A stretch of 6,126 bases of DNA from WRKB01 sp031551145. Lineage in GTDB: Bacteria; Desulfobacterota; Desulfovibrionia; Desulfovibrionales; Desulfovibrionaceae. The notes beneath the pieces are model-generated. The model made no database searches. It worked only from the letters and a program-made list of their open reading frames with translations, and was not told the origin of the DNA. Positions 1 through 5,833 of the stretch are shown here, piece after piece (position 1 is the stretch's first letter; each line of letters starts with the position of its first letter). The DNA is taken from NCBI GenBank assembly GCA_031551145.1, contig JAVBNZ010000076.1, forward strand, positions 1-6,126. Direction: 5' to 3'. A program made the translations under genes and the position numbers.

Positions 1-187
1 TCATAATGGTTCACAGACATGCGTGTTTTGCTCCTGCCAAACCCCGCACCGGCCGTGCCTTCAAAGCGCGCGGGCAAGCGGTGCTTGTGAAGAAATGCTC
101 TTGACTCAGGCCCGCTTATACGCCAAAGTAGCCGAGGAAAATTGTCGTCCGCGCGCTGCGGGCGATCACCTTCTACCACCCGGAAAC
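1..187 (+). other. Non-coding leader upstream of the RsbRD_N/dsr genes
   Basis: I see no convincing gene here. An open frame extends upstream of the next gene to a GTG at 23, but its translation is Cys/Arg/Ser-rich, resembles no conserved N-terminus and has no good ribosome binding site. The stretch holds a possible -10 box (2-7), a TTCACA (10-15) and a TTGTGAA (85-91) that are inverted copies of one another, and a 6-bp inverted repeat GCACCG (46-51)/CGGTGC (79-84). It may be the 5' untranslated region of the operon, but none of these signals is decisive. Confidence 0.45.
2..7 (+). promoter_or_regulatory. Possible sigma70-type -10 box (CATAAT)
   Basis: CATAAT differs from TATAAT at one position and is the best -10-like hexamer ahead of the first gene. 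The matching -35 region would lie outside the window, so the promoter cannot be verified. If real, transcription would start near 13-15 and give a leader of about 175 nt before the ATG at 188. The same bases could equally be chance, or the end of a gene lying to the left. Confidence 0.2.
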
Positions 188-730
188 ATGAATAAAGATC
201 AGGCTTTTGCCAAAATCTGCGAAAACGAGCGCACCCGCATTCTCGAAGAATGGAAAAACGCCGTTTTCGCCACCTATCCCCTGGACACCAGCGGCTTTGC
301 CCGCACCAGGGAAGACCCCTTCACCAATCCCGTGGGGCACGTCACCACCGAGGCCCTGGGGCAGATCTACAAGGCCGTGAGCGGTGGGGTAACGGCGCAG
401 ACCGAACTGCGCGTTTCCCTCGAAATGTTCGTGAAGCTGCGCGCCGTACAGAATTTCACCACCATCCAGGCGCTGGGCGTGATTTACCTGCTCAAGCCCC
501 TGATGCGGAAATGCGTTCTCCCGGCCTGCCTCGACGCCGGATTGCTCGACGAATACCTGGAATCGGAATCCCGCCTGGATTCCGCGGCCCTCATAGCCTG
601 CGAGGTCTATGCGGCGAGCCGGGAACAGCTGTATGAAGAGCGCATAGGTGAGATCAAACGGCAGCAGTCCCAGATAACGCGCTGGGCGCGAAAACAGGAA
701 GATGCGACGTCCGGCACGCGCGGCGAATGA
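188..730 (+). CDS. Stand-alone RsbRD_N-type domain protein, 180 aa
   Basis: This is a small soluble, mostly helical protein with no signal peptide or membrane segment. It resembles the RsbRD_N family, the N-terminal sensory domain of RsbT co-antagonist proteins. Recognisable features are an early helix with a Trp (residues 12-24), a Tyr-Pro at 30-31, DPFTNPVG at 43-50, and a conserved-looking helix around KLRAVQ (83-88) followed by a long helix to about 110. Residues 145-170 are charged and helical. There is no STAS domain, so it is not a complete RsbR homologue. I chose the ATG at 188 because the family-like sequence begins there; the open frame extends upstream to GTG 23, also passing an ATG at 95, but this part looks non-coding. 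The ribosome binding site (GGAAAC, close to the ATG) is weak. The gene lies 51 nt ahead of dsrM, so co-transcription and a sensory or accessory role for sulfite reduction are plausible but inferred. Confidence 0.82.
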   Translation: MNKDQAFAKICENERTRILEEWKNAVFATYPLDTSGFARTREDPFTNPVGHVTTEALGQIYKAVSGGVTAQTELRVSLEMFVKLRAVQNFTTIQALGVIYLLKPLMRKCVLPACLDAGLLDEYLESESRLDSAALIACEVYAASREQLYEERIGEIKRQQSQITRWARKQEDATSGTRGE

Positions 731-781
731 CGGGCCGCCCGGCTCCGGGGCACAACAACCTACAGTCTTGAGAGGTAGAGG

Positions 782-1786
782 ATGTTGATTTCTTTATTGG
801 CGGTTCTTGCCGTGGTCGCCGTCGCCTGGGTGGGATCAAGCGCGGGCTTGACCGGCCTTTTCGGCGTCGTGCTGCCCTATGCGGCAACGGCCGTGTTTCT
901 GGTGGGTCTTGTTCTGCGCATCGTGTACTGGGGTAAATCCCCGGTGCCCTTTGCCATCCCCACAACGGGCGGGCAGCAGAAATCGCTGCCCTTCATCCAA
1001 CAGTCCAAGCTGGACAGCCCGGATACCACCTGGGGCGTGGTCAAGCGCATGTTTCTGGAAGTGTGCCTCTTCCGTTCGCTGTTCCGCAACACAGCGGCCG
1101 ACGTGCGCGTGGAAGGCCCCAGGGTCATTTATTATTCCTCGAAATGGCTCTGGGTGTTCGCGCTGGTGTTCCACTACTGCTTTCTGCTCATCTTTCTGCG
1201 CCATTTCCGCTTTTTCACCGAACCCGTGCCGGTCTGCATCACCTGGCTGGAAACGCTGGACGGCATTTTCCAGATCGGCGCGCCGCGCCTGTATCTGACC
1301 AGCGTGGCCATCCTGGCGGCGCTCGGCTTTCTGCTGTGCCGCCGGCTGTTCAACGAGCGCCTGCGCTATCTTTCGCTGCCCAATGACTATTTCCCGCTCT
1401 TTCTCATCCTGGGCATAGTCTGCACCGGCATGTGGATGCGCTATATCGGCAAGACCGACATCGCCGCGGCCAAGGTCTTCATCATGGGCCTGGTGAGCTT
1501 CGCGCCCACCACCGCGCCCCAGATTTCCGGCGTGTTCTACGCACACATCACGCTGGTGAGCTGTCTGCTCATGTACTTCCCGTTCAGCAAGCTGACGCAC
1601 ATGGTGGGCGTGTTCTTCAGCCCCACGCGCAACCTGCCGAACAACACCCGGGCCGTGCGGCACGTCAACCCCTGGAATCCTCCGAAAAAGTACCACACAT
1701 ACGAGGAGTACGAGGACGACTTCCGCGAGCTTATGGTAGAAGCCGGCCTGCCGGTGGACAAACCGTCGAAGACGGCAGCCGAGTAA
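782..1786 (+). CDS. dsrM: DsrM, NarI-like haem b membrane subunit of the DsrMKJOP complex, 334 aa
   Basis: DsrM is the membrane cytochrome b subunit that exchanges electrons with menaquinone and relays them to DsrK on the cytoplasmic side. The protein has hydrophobic segments at about 1-20, 26-50, 121-143, 168-187, 203-222 and 249-270. His131 and His141 lie in one helix, and His255 and His273 in or near the last one. The spacings of 10 and 18 residues equal those of the two haem-ligand pairs in the nitrate reductase subunit NarI (His56/66 and His187/205), so two haems b are expected. Residues 51-118 and the charged C-terminal tail (281-334) should be outside the membrane; the tail probably contacts DsrK. 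The start is supported by AGAGG at 771-775, six bases before the ATG. The stop lies 9 nt before dsrK. Length is normal for DsrM and no defect is visible. Confidence 0.96.
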   Translation: MLISLLAVLAVVAVAWVGSSAGLTGLFGVVLPYAATAVFLVGLVLRIVYWGKSPVPFAIPTTGGQQKSLPFIQQSKLDSPDTTWGVVKRMFLEVCLFRSLFRNTAADVRVEGPRVIYYSSKWLWVFALVFHYCFLLIFLRHFRFFTEPVPVCITWLETLDGIFQIGAPRLYLTSVAILAALGFLLCRRLFNERLRYLSLPNDYFPLFLILGIVCTGMWMRYIGKTDIAAAKVFIMGLVSFAPTTAPQISGVFYAHITLVSCLLMYFPFSKLTHMVGVFFSPTRNLPNNTRAVRHVNPWNPPKKYHTYEEYEDDFRELMVEAGLPVDKPSKTAAE

Positions 1787-1795
1787 GGAGTTTCC

Positions 1796-3418
1796 ATGTC
1801 CAAACTGCCTAATCCCACAGAGCTTCTGGAATCACGCCCCGCTTTTCCGAGCGAAAGCTGGATGGACGTAAAGCCGGAATTCAAGCCCGGTTCCTACGCC
1901 TATCCGGCCAAAAAAGAGACCATGGAAAAGCTGGGCATGCCCAACCCGCATGACTGGAGCCCCGAAGCGGAAGACTGGAACCTGCCGGCGGACTGGGAGA
2001 ACATTCTCTACAACGCCCTGGCCGAGCGCCTGGAAAAGCACCGTTCCCTGAAAGTGTTCATGGACATCTGCGTGCGCTGCGGCGCCTGCGCGGACAAGTG
2101 CCACTTCTTCCTCGGCACCAACGACCCCAAGAACATGCCCGTGCTGCGGGCGGAGCTGCTGCGCTCCATCTACCGCCGCGACTTCACCACGGCGGGCAGG
2201 CTGCTCGGCAGGTTCGGCGGCGGCCGCAAAATCGACATGGCCGTGGTCAAGGAATGGTTTTATTACTTCTACCAGTGCACGGAATGCCGGCGATGTTCCC
2301 TGTACTGCCCCTACGGCATCGACACGGCGGAAATCACCGCCATTGTGCGCGAACTGCTGCACGAAGTCGGCCTGGGCATCCACTGGATCATGGACCCGGT
2401 TTCCAACTGCAACCGCACGGGCAACCACCTCGGCATCCAGCCCCACGCCTTCAAGGAAATCGTGGAGTTTCTCTGCGAGGACATAGAAGCCGTTACGGGC
2501 GTCACCATCCAGCCGCCCTTCAACGAAAAAGGGCACGAAATCCTGTTCATCACCCCCTCCGGCGACGTGTTCGCCGAGCCGGGCATCTATACCTTCATGG
2601 GCTACCTCATGCTCTTCCACGAGCTGGGGCTTGATTACACGCTGTCCACCTACGCTTCGGAAGGGGGGAACTTCGGCTCCTTCACCTCCTTCAACATGGC
2701 CAAGAAGCTCAACGCCAAAATGTACGCCGAGGCCGAACGCCTGGGCGCCAAATGGATTCTGGGCGGGGAATGCGGCCACATGTGGCGCGTGATCCACCAG
2801 TACATGGACACCTACAACGGACCCACCCCGGCCTGCATGAGCACGCCCGTTTCGCCCGTCACCGGCACGGTGTTCGAAAACGCCGCGTCCACCAAGATGG
2901 TGCACATCGCGGAGTTCACGGCCGACCTCATCAAAAACAACAAGCTCAACCTCGATCCCTCGCGCAACGACCACATCGTCACCACCTGGCACGACTCCTG
3001 TAACCCCGCCAGGGGCATGGGCCTGCTCGACGAACCGCGCTACGTGCTCAAAGCCGTGTGCAACAATTTCTTCGAAATGCCCGAACGCACCATACGCGAG
3101 GAAACCTTCTGCTGCGGCGCGGGTTCCGGCCTCAATACCGAGGAAATCATGGAGCTGCGAATGCGCTCGGCCCTGCCGCGCGGCAACGCGTTGCGTTACG
3201 TGCAGCAGAAGCACGGGGTCAACCACATGGCCTGCGTGTGCGCCATCGACCGCGCAACGCTCGTGCCGCTGGCCAATTACTGGGCGCCCGGCGTGACGAT
3301 CAGCGGCCTGCACGAGCTGGTGGCCAACGCCTTGGTGATGAAGGGCGAAGGCAAGCGCACCATGGACCTGCGGCAGGAAGAACTGCCCGGCGTCGAGGCC
3401 GATGAGGAGGGTGAATAA
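1796..3418 (+). CDS. dsrK: DsrK, HdrD-like Fe-S catalytic subunit of the DsrMKJOP complex, 540 aa
   Basis: DsrK is the cytoplasmic iron-sulfur subunit, related to heterodisulfide reductase HdrD, that handles the DsrC trisulfide/disulfide made during sulfite reduction. Two classical [4Fe-4S] motifs are present: Cys92-x2-Cys95-x2-Cys98-x3-Cys102 and Cys161-x2-Cys164-x2-Cys167-x3-Cys171-Pro. The C-terminal half is CCG-type. It contains GGECGH (Cys326), then Cys402, the pair Cys439-Cys440 followed by Gly, and Cys480/Cys482. These are the expected ligands of the special catalytic cluster. The last pair is Cys-x-Cys rather than the Cys-x2-Cys of HdrB-type proteins. No signal peptide or membrane helix is seen, which agrees with a peripheral cytoplasmic location on DsrM. 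AAGGAG (1785-1790) overlaps the dsrM stop codon and fixes the ATG. The stop lies 2 nt before dsrJ. The gene appears complete. Confidence 0.97.
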   Translation: MSKLPNPTELLESRPAFPSESWMDVKPEFKPGSYAYPAKKETMEKLGMPNPHDWSPEAEDWNLPADWENILYNALAERLEKHRSLKVFMDICVRCGACADKCHFFLGTNDPKNMPVLRAELLRSIYRRDFTTAGRLLGRFGGGRKIDMAVVKEWFYYFYQCTECRRCSLYCPYGIDTAEITAIVRELLHEVGLGIHWIMDPVSNCNRTGNHLGIQPHAFKEIVEFLCEDIEAVTGVTIQPPFNEKGHEILFITPSGDVFAEPGIYTFMGYLMLFHELGLDYTLSTYASEGGNFGSFTSFNMAKKLNAKMYAEAERLGAKWILGGECGHMWRVIHQYMDTYNGPTPACMSTPVSPVTGTVFENAASTKMVHIAEFTADLIKNNKLNLDPSRNDHIVTTWHDSCNPARGMGLLDEPRYVLKAVCNNFFEMPERTIREETFCCGAGSGLNTEEIMELRMRSALPRGNALRYVQQKHGVNHMACVCAIDRATLVPLANYWAPGVTISGLHELVANALVMKGEGKRTMDLRQEELPGVEADEEGE

Positions 3419-3420
3419 TC

Positions 3421-3795
3421 ATGTACAACACCAAATGGATCATAACGGCGGCGGTTGTCGTCCTGGTGCTGTTCACCGCGCCGTTCTGGCTGAGCAGCAA
3501 GGGGTACAAGCGCCCGGAGCTTCTCCTGCCCCCGAATGAGAAGGAATGCGTCGAGTCGACGGCCTTCATGCGCGCCGAGCACATGCAGTTGCTCAACGAA
3601 TGGCGCGACCAGGCCCTGCGCTTCGAAAACCGCGTCTATGTCGCGGCCAACGGCAAGAAGTGGGAGATCAGCCTCCAGAACACCTGCATGAAGTGCCACA
3701 CCAACAAGGAAAAGTTCTGCGACACCTGCCACAATTCCAATAGTGTGTACCCCTACTGCTGGACGTGCCACATAGAGCCCAAGGGGGACAAATAA
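3421..3795 (+). CDS. dsrJ: DsrJ, membrane-anchored triheme cytochrome c of the DsrMKJOP complex, 124 aa
   Basis: DsrJ is the small periplasmic cytochrome c of the complex. Residues 6-24 form one hydrophobic segment after a short N-terminus with Lys5, and no clear signal peptidase site follows, so it probably stays as a membrane anchor. Three haem c sites are seen: CMKCH (89-93), CDTCH (100-104) and CWTCH (113-117). Outside these motifs the protein has exactly one Cys (Cys43) and one His (His54), plus Met50 and Met55 close by. This fits the His/Cys, bis-His and His/Met haem ligation described for DsrJ. A GAGGAGG (3404-3410) inside the end of dsrK supports the start, ten bases ahead of the ATG. 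The stop TAA overlaps the dsrO ATG as TAATG, so translation of the two is likely coupled. Its exact electron partner in the periplasm is unknown. Confidence 0.97.
   Translation: MYNTKWIITAAVVVLVLFTAPFWLSSKGYKRPELLLPPNEKECVESTAFMRAEHMQLLNEWRDQALRFENRVYVAANGKKWEISLQNTCMKCHTNKEKFCDTCHNSNSVYPYCWTCHIEPKGDK
3782..3787 (+). promoter_or_regulatory. Ribosome binding site that fixes the dsrO start
   Basis: AGGGGG lies within the last codons of dsrJ, seven bases before the ATG at 3795. It favours that ATG over an in-frame ATG 30 bases upstream at 3765. The later start also puts the twin-arginine motif at residues 5-6, where it belongs. Confidence 0.75.
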
Positions 3796-4580
3796 TGAAC
3801 GCGAACAGAAGAAAATTCCTCAAAATCGCCGGGCTTTCCGCATTCGCTCTGGGCACGGGACTGTCCGGCCTGCTCGGCGCCGAAGCTCAGGCCGCCGTGG
3901 CCCCCGGACGCTATGAACACGGCCCCAAAACCCTGCGCGCCGGCCGCTGGGCCATGGTGATCGACACCCGCAAATTCAAAAACGTGAACGACTACGCCCC
4001 GCTTATCAAGGCCTGCCACGAGGCCCACAACGTGCCGGCCAACAAGGGCCCTCACGAAATCAAATGGCTGTGGACGGACAGCTACGCCGCCGGCTTCCCC
4101 GACGACGCGAACCAGTTCACCCCGGAAAAGTTCAAGTCCGGGCAGTTCCCGCTGTTGTGCAACCACTGTGAAAACCCGCCCTGCGTACGCGTCTGCCCCA
4201 CCCAGGCCACCTACAGGATGGAGGACGGCATTGTGGCGATGGACTACCACCGCTGCATAGGCTGCCGCTTCTGCATGGCCGGCTGCCCTTACGGCGCGCG
4301 CAGCTTCAATTATGTGGATCCGCGCCTGTCGCTTTCCGATCCGGCTCCCAACCCGGAATTTCCCACCCGCATGCCCGGTGTGGTCGAAAAGTGTACCTTC
4401 TGCGCCGAACGTCTGGCTGTGGGCAAGCTGCCCGCCTGCGTGGAGGCCTCGAACGGCGCCCTGCTCTTCGGGGATTTGAACAATCCCAAATCGAACGTGC
4501 GCAAGGCGCTGGCGGAAAACTTCAGCATCCGGCGCAAGCCGACGCTCGGCACCCAGCCCGGCGTCTATTACCTGGTCTGA
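3795..4580 (+). CDS. dsrO: DsrO, Tat-exported periplasmic ferredoxin-like Fe-S subunit, 261 aa
   Basis: DsrO belongs to the PsrB/NrfC/HybA-like iron-sulfur proteins and should carry electrons between DsrP and DsrJ on the periplasmic side. The N-terminus has a twin-arginine signal, NRRKFLK (4-10), a hydrophobic stretch to about 28, and a likely cleavage site after AQA (31-33). Cluster motifs follow: C122-x2-C125-x4-C130-x3-C134-P, C154-x2-C157-x2-C160-x3-C164-P, and C200-x2-C203-x11-C215. Cys74 is the only Cys left of the usual first motif, and the usual last Cys after C215 is Ser219. The 12 Cys predict three [4Fe-4S] clusters rather than four. I use the ATG at 3795, which overlaps the dsrJ stop; an earlier in-frame ATG at 3765 would put ten extra residues before the Tat motif. 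The stop lies 12 nt before dsrP. Confidence 0.96.
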   Translation: MNANRRKFLKIAGLSAFALGTGLSGLLGAEAQAAVAPGRYEHGPKTLRAGRWAMVIDTRKFKNVNDYAPLIKACHEAHNVPANKGPHEIKWLWTDSYAAGFPDDANQFTPEKFKSGQFPLLCNHCENPPCVRVCPTQATYRMEDGIVAMDYHRCIGCRFCMAGCPYGARSFNYVDPRLSLSDPAPNPEFPTRMPGVVEKCTFCAERLAVGKLPACVEASNGALLFGDLNNPKSNVRKALAENFSIRRKPTLGTQPGVYYLV

Positions 4581-4592
4581 GGAGGACAAGCC

Positions 4593-5765
4593 ATGGTTGA
4601 AAAACTCCTTACGGGTTCAAAGCGGTACTATATCTGGCTGCTCTTCCTGCTGGGCTTTATCGGCGTTGCGGGCGTGGCCTACATTTACCAGCTGCAGACC
4701 GGCCTGGGCGTTACCGGCATGAGCCGCGACGTTTCCTGGGGGCTGTACATCTCGCAGTTCACCTATTTCGTCGGCGTGGCGGCCTCGGCCGTCATGCTGG
4801 TGCTGCCGGCCTATTTCCACCACTATAAAAAGTTCAAGCGCATGATCATCTTCGGGGAATTCATGGCCATCTCCGCCGTGACCATGTGCATGCTCTTCAT
4901 TGTGGCCGACATGGGGCAGCCCCAGCGCATGCTCAACGTCATCCTCCATCCCACGCCCAATTCGGTGATGTTCTACGATATGCTGGTGCTCATCGGCTAT
5001 CTCGTGCTGAACGTGATCATCGGCTGGGTGACCCTGGAAGCCGAACGCCTGGACGTGGATCCGCCCCATTGGATCAAGTACCTCATCTACCTCTCGATCA
5101 TCTGGGCCTTCTCCATCCACACGGTCACGGCCTTTTTGTACGCCGGTCTGCCCGGCCGCCATTACTGGCTCACCGCCGTCATGGCCGCGCGTTTTCTGGC
5201 TTCCGCCTTCTGTTCTGGGCCGGCCATCCTGCTCCTGCTGGTTATGGGAGTGCGCCGTCTGACGGGTTTCGACCCCGGCCAGGACGCCATCAAAACCCTG
5301 ACCAAGATCATCACCTACGCCATGTGCATCAACGTGTTCCTCTTCCTCTGCGAAGTGTTCACGGCCTTCTACAGCAACATTCCCGGCCACATGCACCCGC
5401 TGGCCTTCCTCTTTGCCGGACACGACGGCCATATGTCCTGGGTGACGCCCTGGATGTGGACCGCCGTTGTGCTGGCTTTCGCCTCCCTGGCCCTGCTGGT
5501 TCCGCCGGCCCTGCGCGACAACATGAATCTGCTGCCCTGGGCGCTGGGCATGCTCGTGCTCGCCTCCTGGATCGACAAGGGCCTCGGCCTCATCATCGGC
5601 GGCTTCTCGCCCAACGTGTTCGAGTCGGTCACCCCCTACATGCCGTCGGGTGTGGAGATTCTCATCACCCTGGGCGTGTACGCCGTCGGCTTTCTGGTGC
5701 TTTCCCTGCTCTGGAAGATCGCCGTGGGCGTGAAAAAGGAAGCCGGCACCTTCGACCTGCATTAA
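4593..5765 (+). CDS. dsrP: DsrP, NrfD-type integral membrane subunit of the DsrMKJOP complex, 390 aa
   Basis: DsrP is the polytopic NrfD/PsrC/HybB-family membrane subunit expected to bind menaquinone and pair with DsrO. About ten hydrophobic segments are visible, near residues 11-33, 52-75, 86-105, 127-147, 161-183, 193-218, 236-259, 287-304, 313-335 and 353-376. The SIHTVTAFLYAG stretch (174-185) with His176 is a recognisable family motif. Polar or charged residues in or near helices include Asp106, Asp130, His176, Glu254 and Asp328, which could line a quinone or proton pathway; this is inference. GGAGG at 4581-4585 directly follows the dsrO stop codon and precedes the ATG by seven bases. 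The gene is the last of the operon, with a terminator 22 nt after the stop. Length and topology are normal for DsrP, and the reading frame is intact. Confidence 0.96.
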   Translation: MVEKLLTGSKRYYIWLLFLLGFIGVAGVAYIYQLQTGLGVTGMSRDVSWGLYISQFTYFVGVAASAVMLVLPAYFHHYKKFKRMIIFGEFMAISAVTMCMLFIVADMGQPQRMLNVILHPTPNSVMFYDMLVLIGYLVLNVIIGWVTLEAERLDVDPPHWIKYLIYLSIIWAFSIHTVTAFLYAGLPGRHYWLTAVMAARFLASAFCSGPAILLLLVMGVRRLTGFDPGQDAIKTLTKIITYAMCINVFLFLCEVFTAFYSNIPGHMHPLAFLFAGHDGHMSWVTPWMWTAVVLAFASLALLVPPALRDNMNLLPWALGMLVLASWIDKGLGLIIGGFSPNVFESVTPYMPSGVEILITLGVYAVGFLVLSLLWKIAVGVKKEAGTFDLH

Positions 5766-5786
5766 ACATGAACTGAATCGACGCAT

Positions 5787-5823
5787 AAAAGCCGCTCCGC
5801 TCCGCGCGGGGCGGCTTTTTTTT
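5787..5823 (+). terminator. Rho-independent terminator of the dsr operon
   Basis: Bases 5787-5800 pair with 5806-5819, giving a 14-bp GC-rich stem with one G-T (G-U) pair and a 5-base loop (5801-5805). The outer AAAAGCCGC/GCGGCTTTT part is perfect. Eight T residues run from 5816 to 5823. Only four A residues sit on the left side, so termination in the reverse direction would be weaker. Confidence 0.95.
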
Positions 5824-5828
5824 GGAGG
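5824..5828 (+). promoter_or_regulatory. Ribosome binding site of the GNAT gene, abutting the terminator
   Basis: GGAGG begins at the base after the last T of the terminator and lies five bases before the ATG at 5834. It supports that start. Its position leaves almost no room for a separate promoter and leader between the terminator and the gene. Confidence 0.75.
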
Positions 5829-5833
5829 CGCGC

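Noticed and set aside
8..22. Possible sigma54 -24/-12 element (GG...GC)
   Set aside because: The GG-GC spacing is 11 rather than 10 bases, and the flanking TGGCAC/TTGC consensus is absent.
101..121. TTGACT (101-106) and TTATAC (116-121) as a sigma70 promoter
   Set aside because: The spacer would be only 9 bases, far from the usual 16-18.
23..187. 55-residue N-terminal extension of the RsbRD_N protein from GTG 23 or ATG 95
   Set aside because: The added residues look non-coding, no proper ribosome binding site precedes either start, and the family-like sequence begins at ATG 188.
731..781. Small hairpin CCCG(738-741)/CGGG(746-749) between the RsbRD_N gene and dsrM as a terminator
   Set aside because: The stem is only 4 bp and no T-tract follows, so it is unlikely to stop transcription.
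1832..3313. Long minus-strand open frame (493 codons) opposite dsrK, with similar ones opposite dsrM (836-1696) and dsrP (4617-5786)
   Set aside because: They are antisense shadows of clear genes, produced by high-GC codon bias. The translations are rich in His, Gly, Gln and Val with no recognisable domain.
3765..3794. Upstream in-frame ATG for dsrO
   Set aside because: It would place ten residues before the Tat motif inside dsrJ coding sequence; the ATG at 3795 has the better ribosome binding site.
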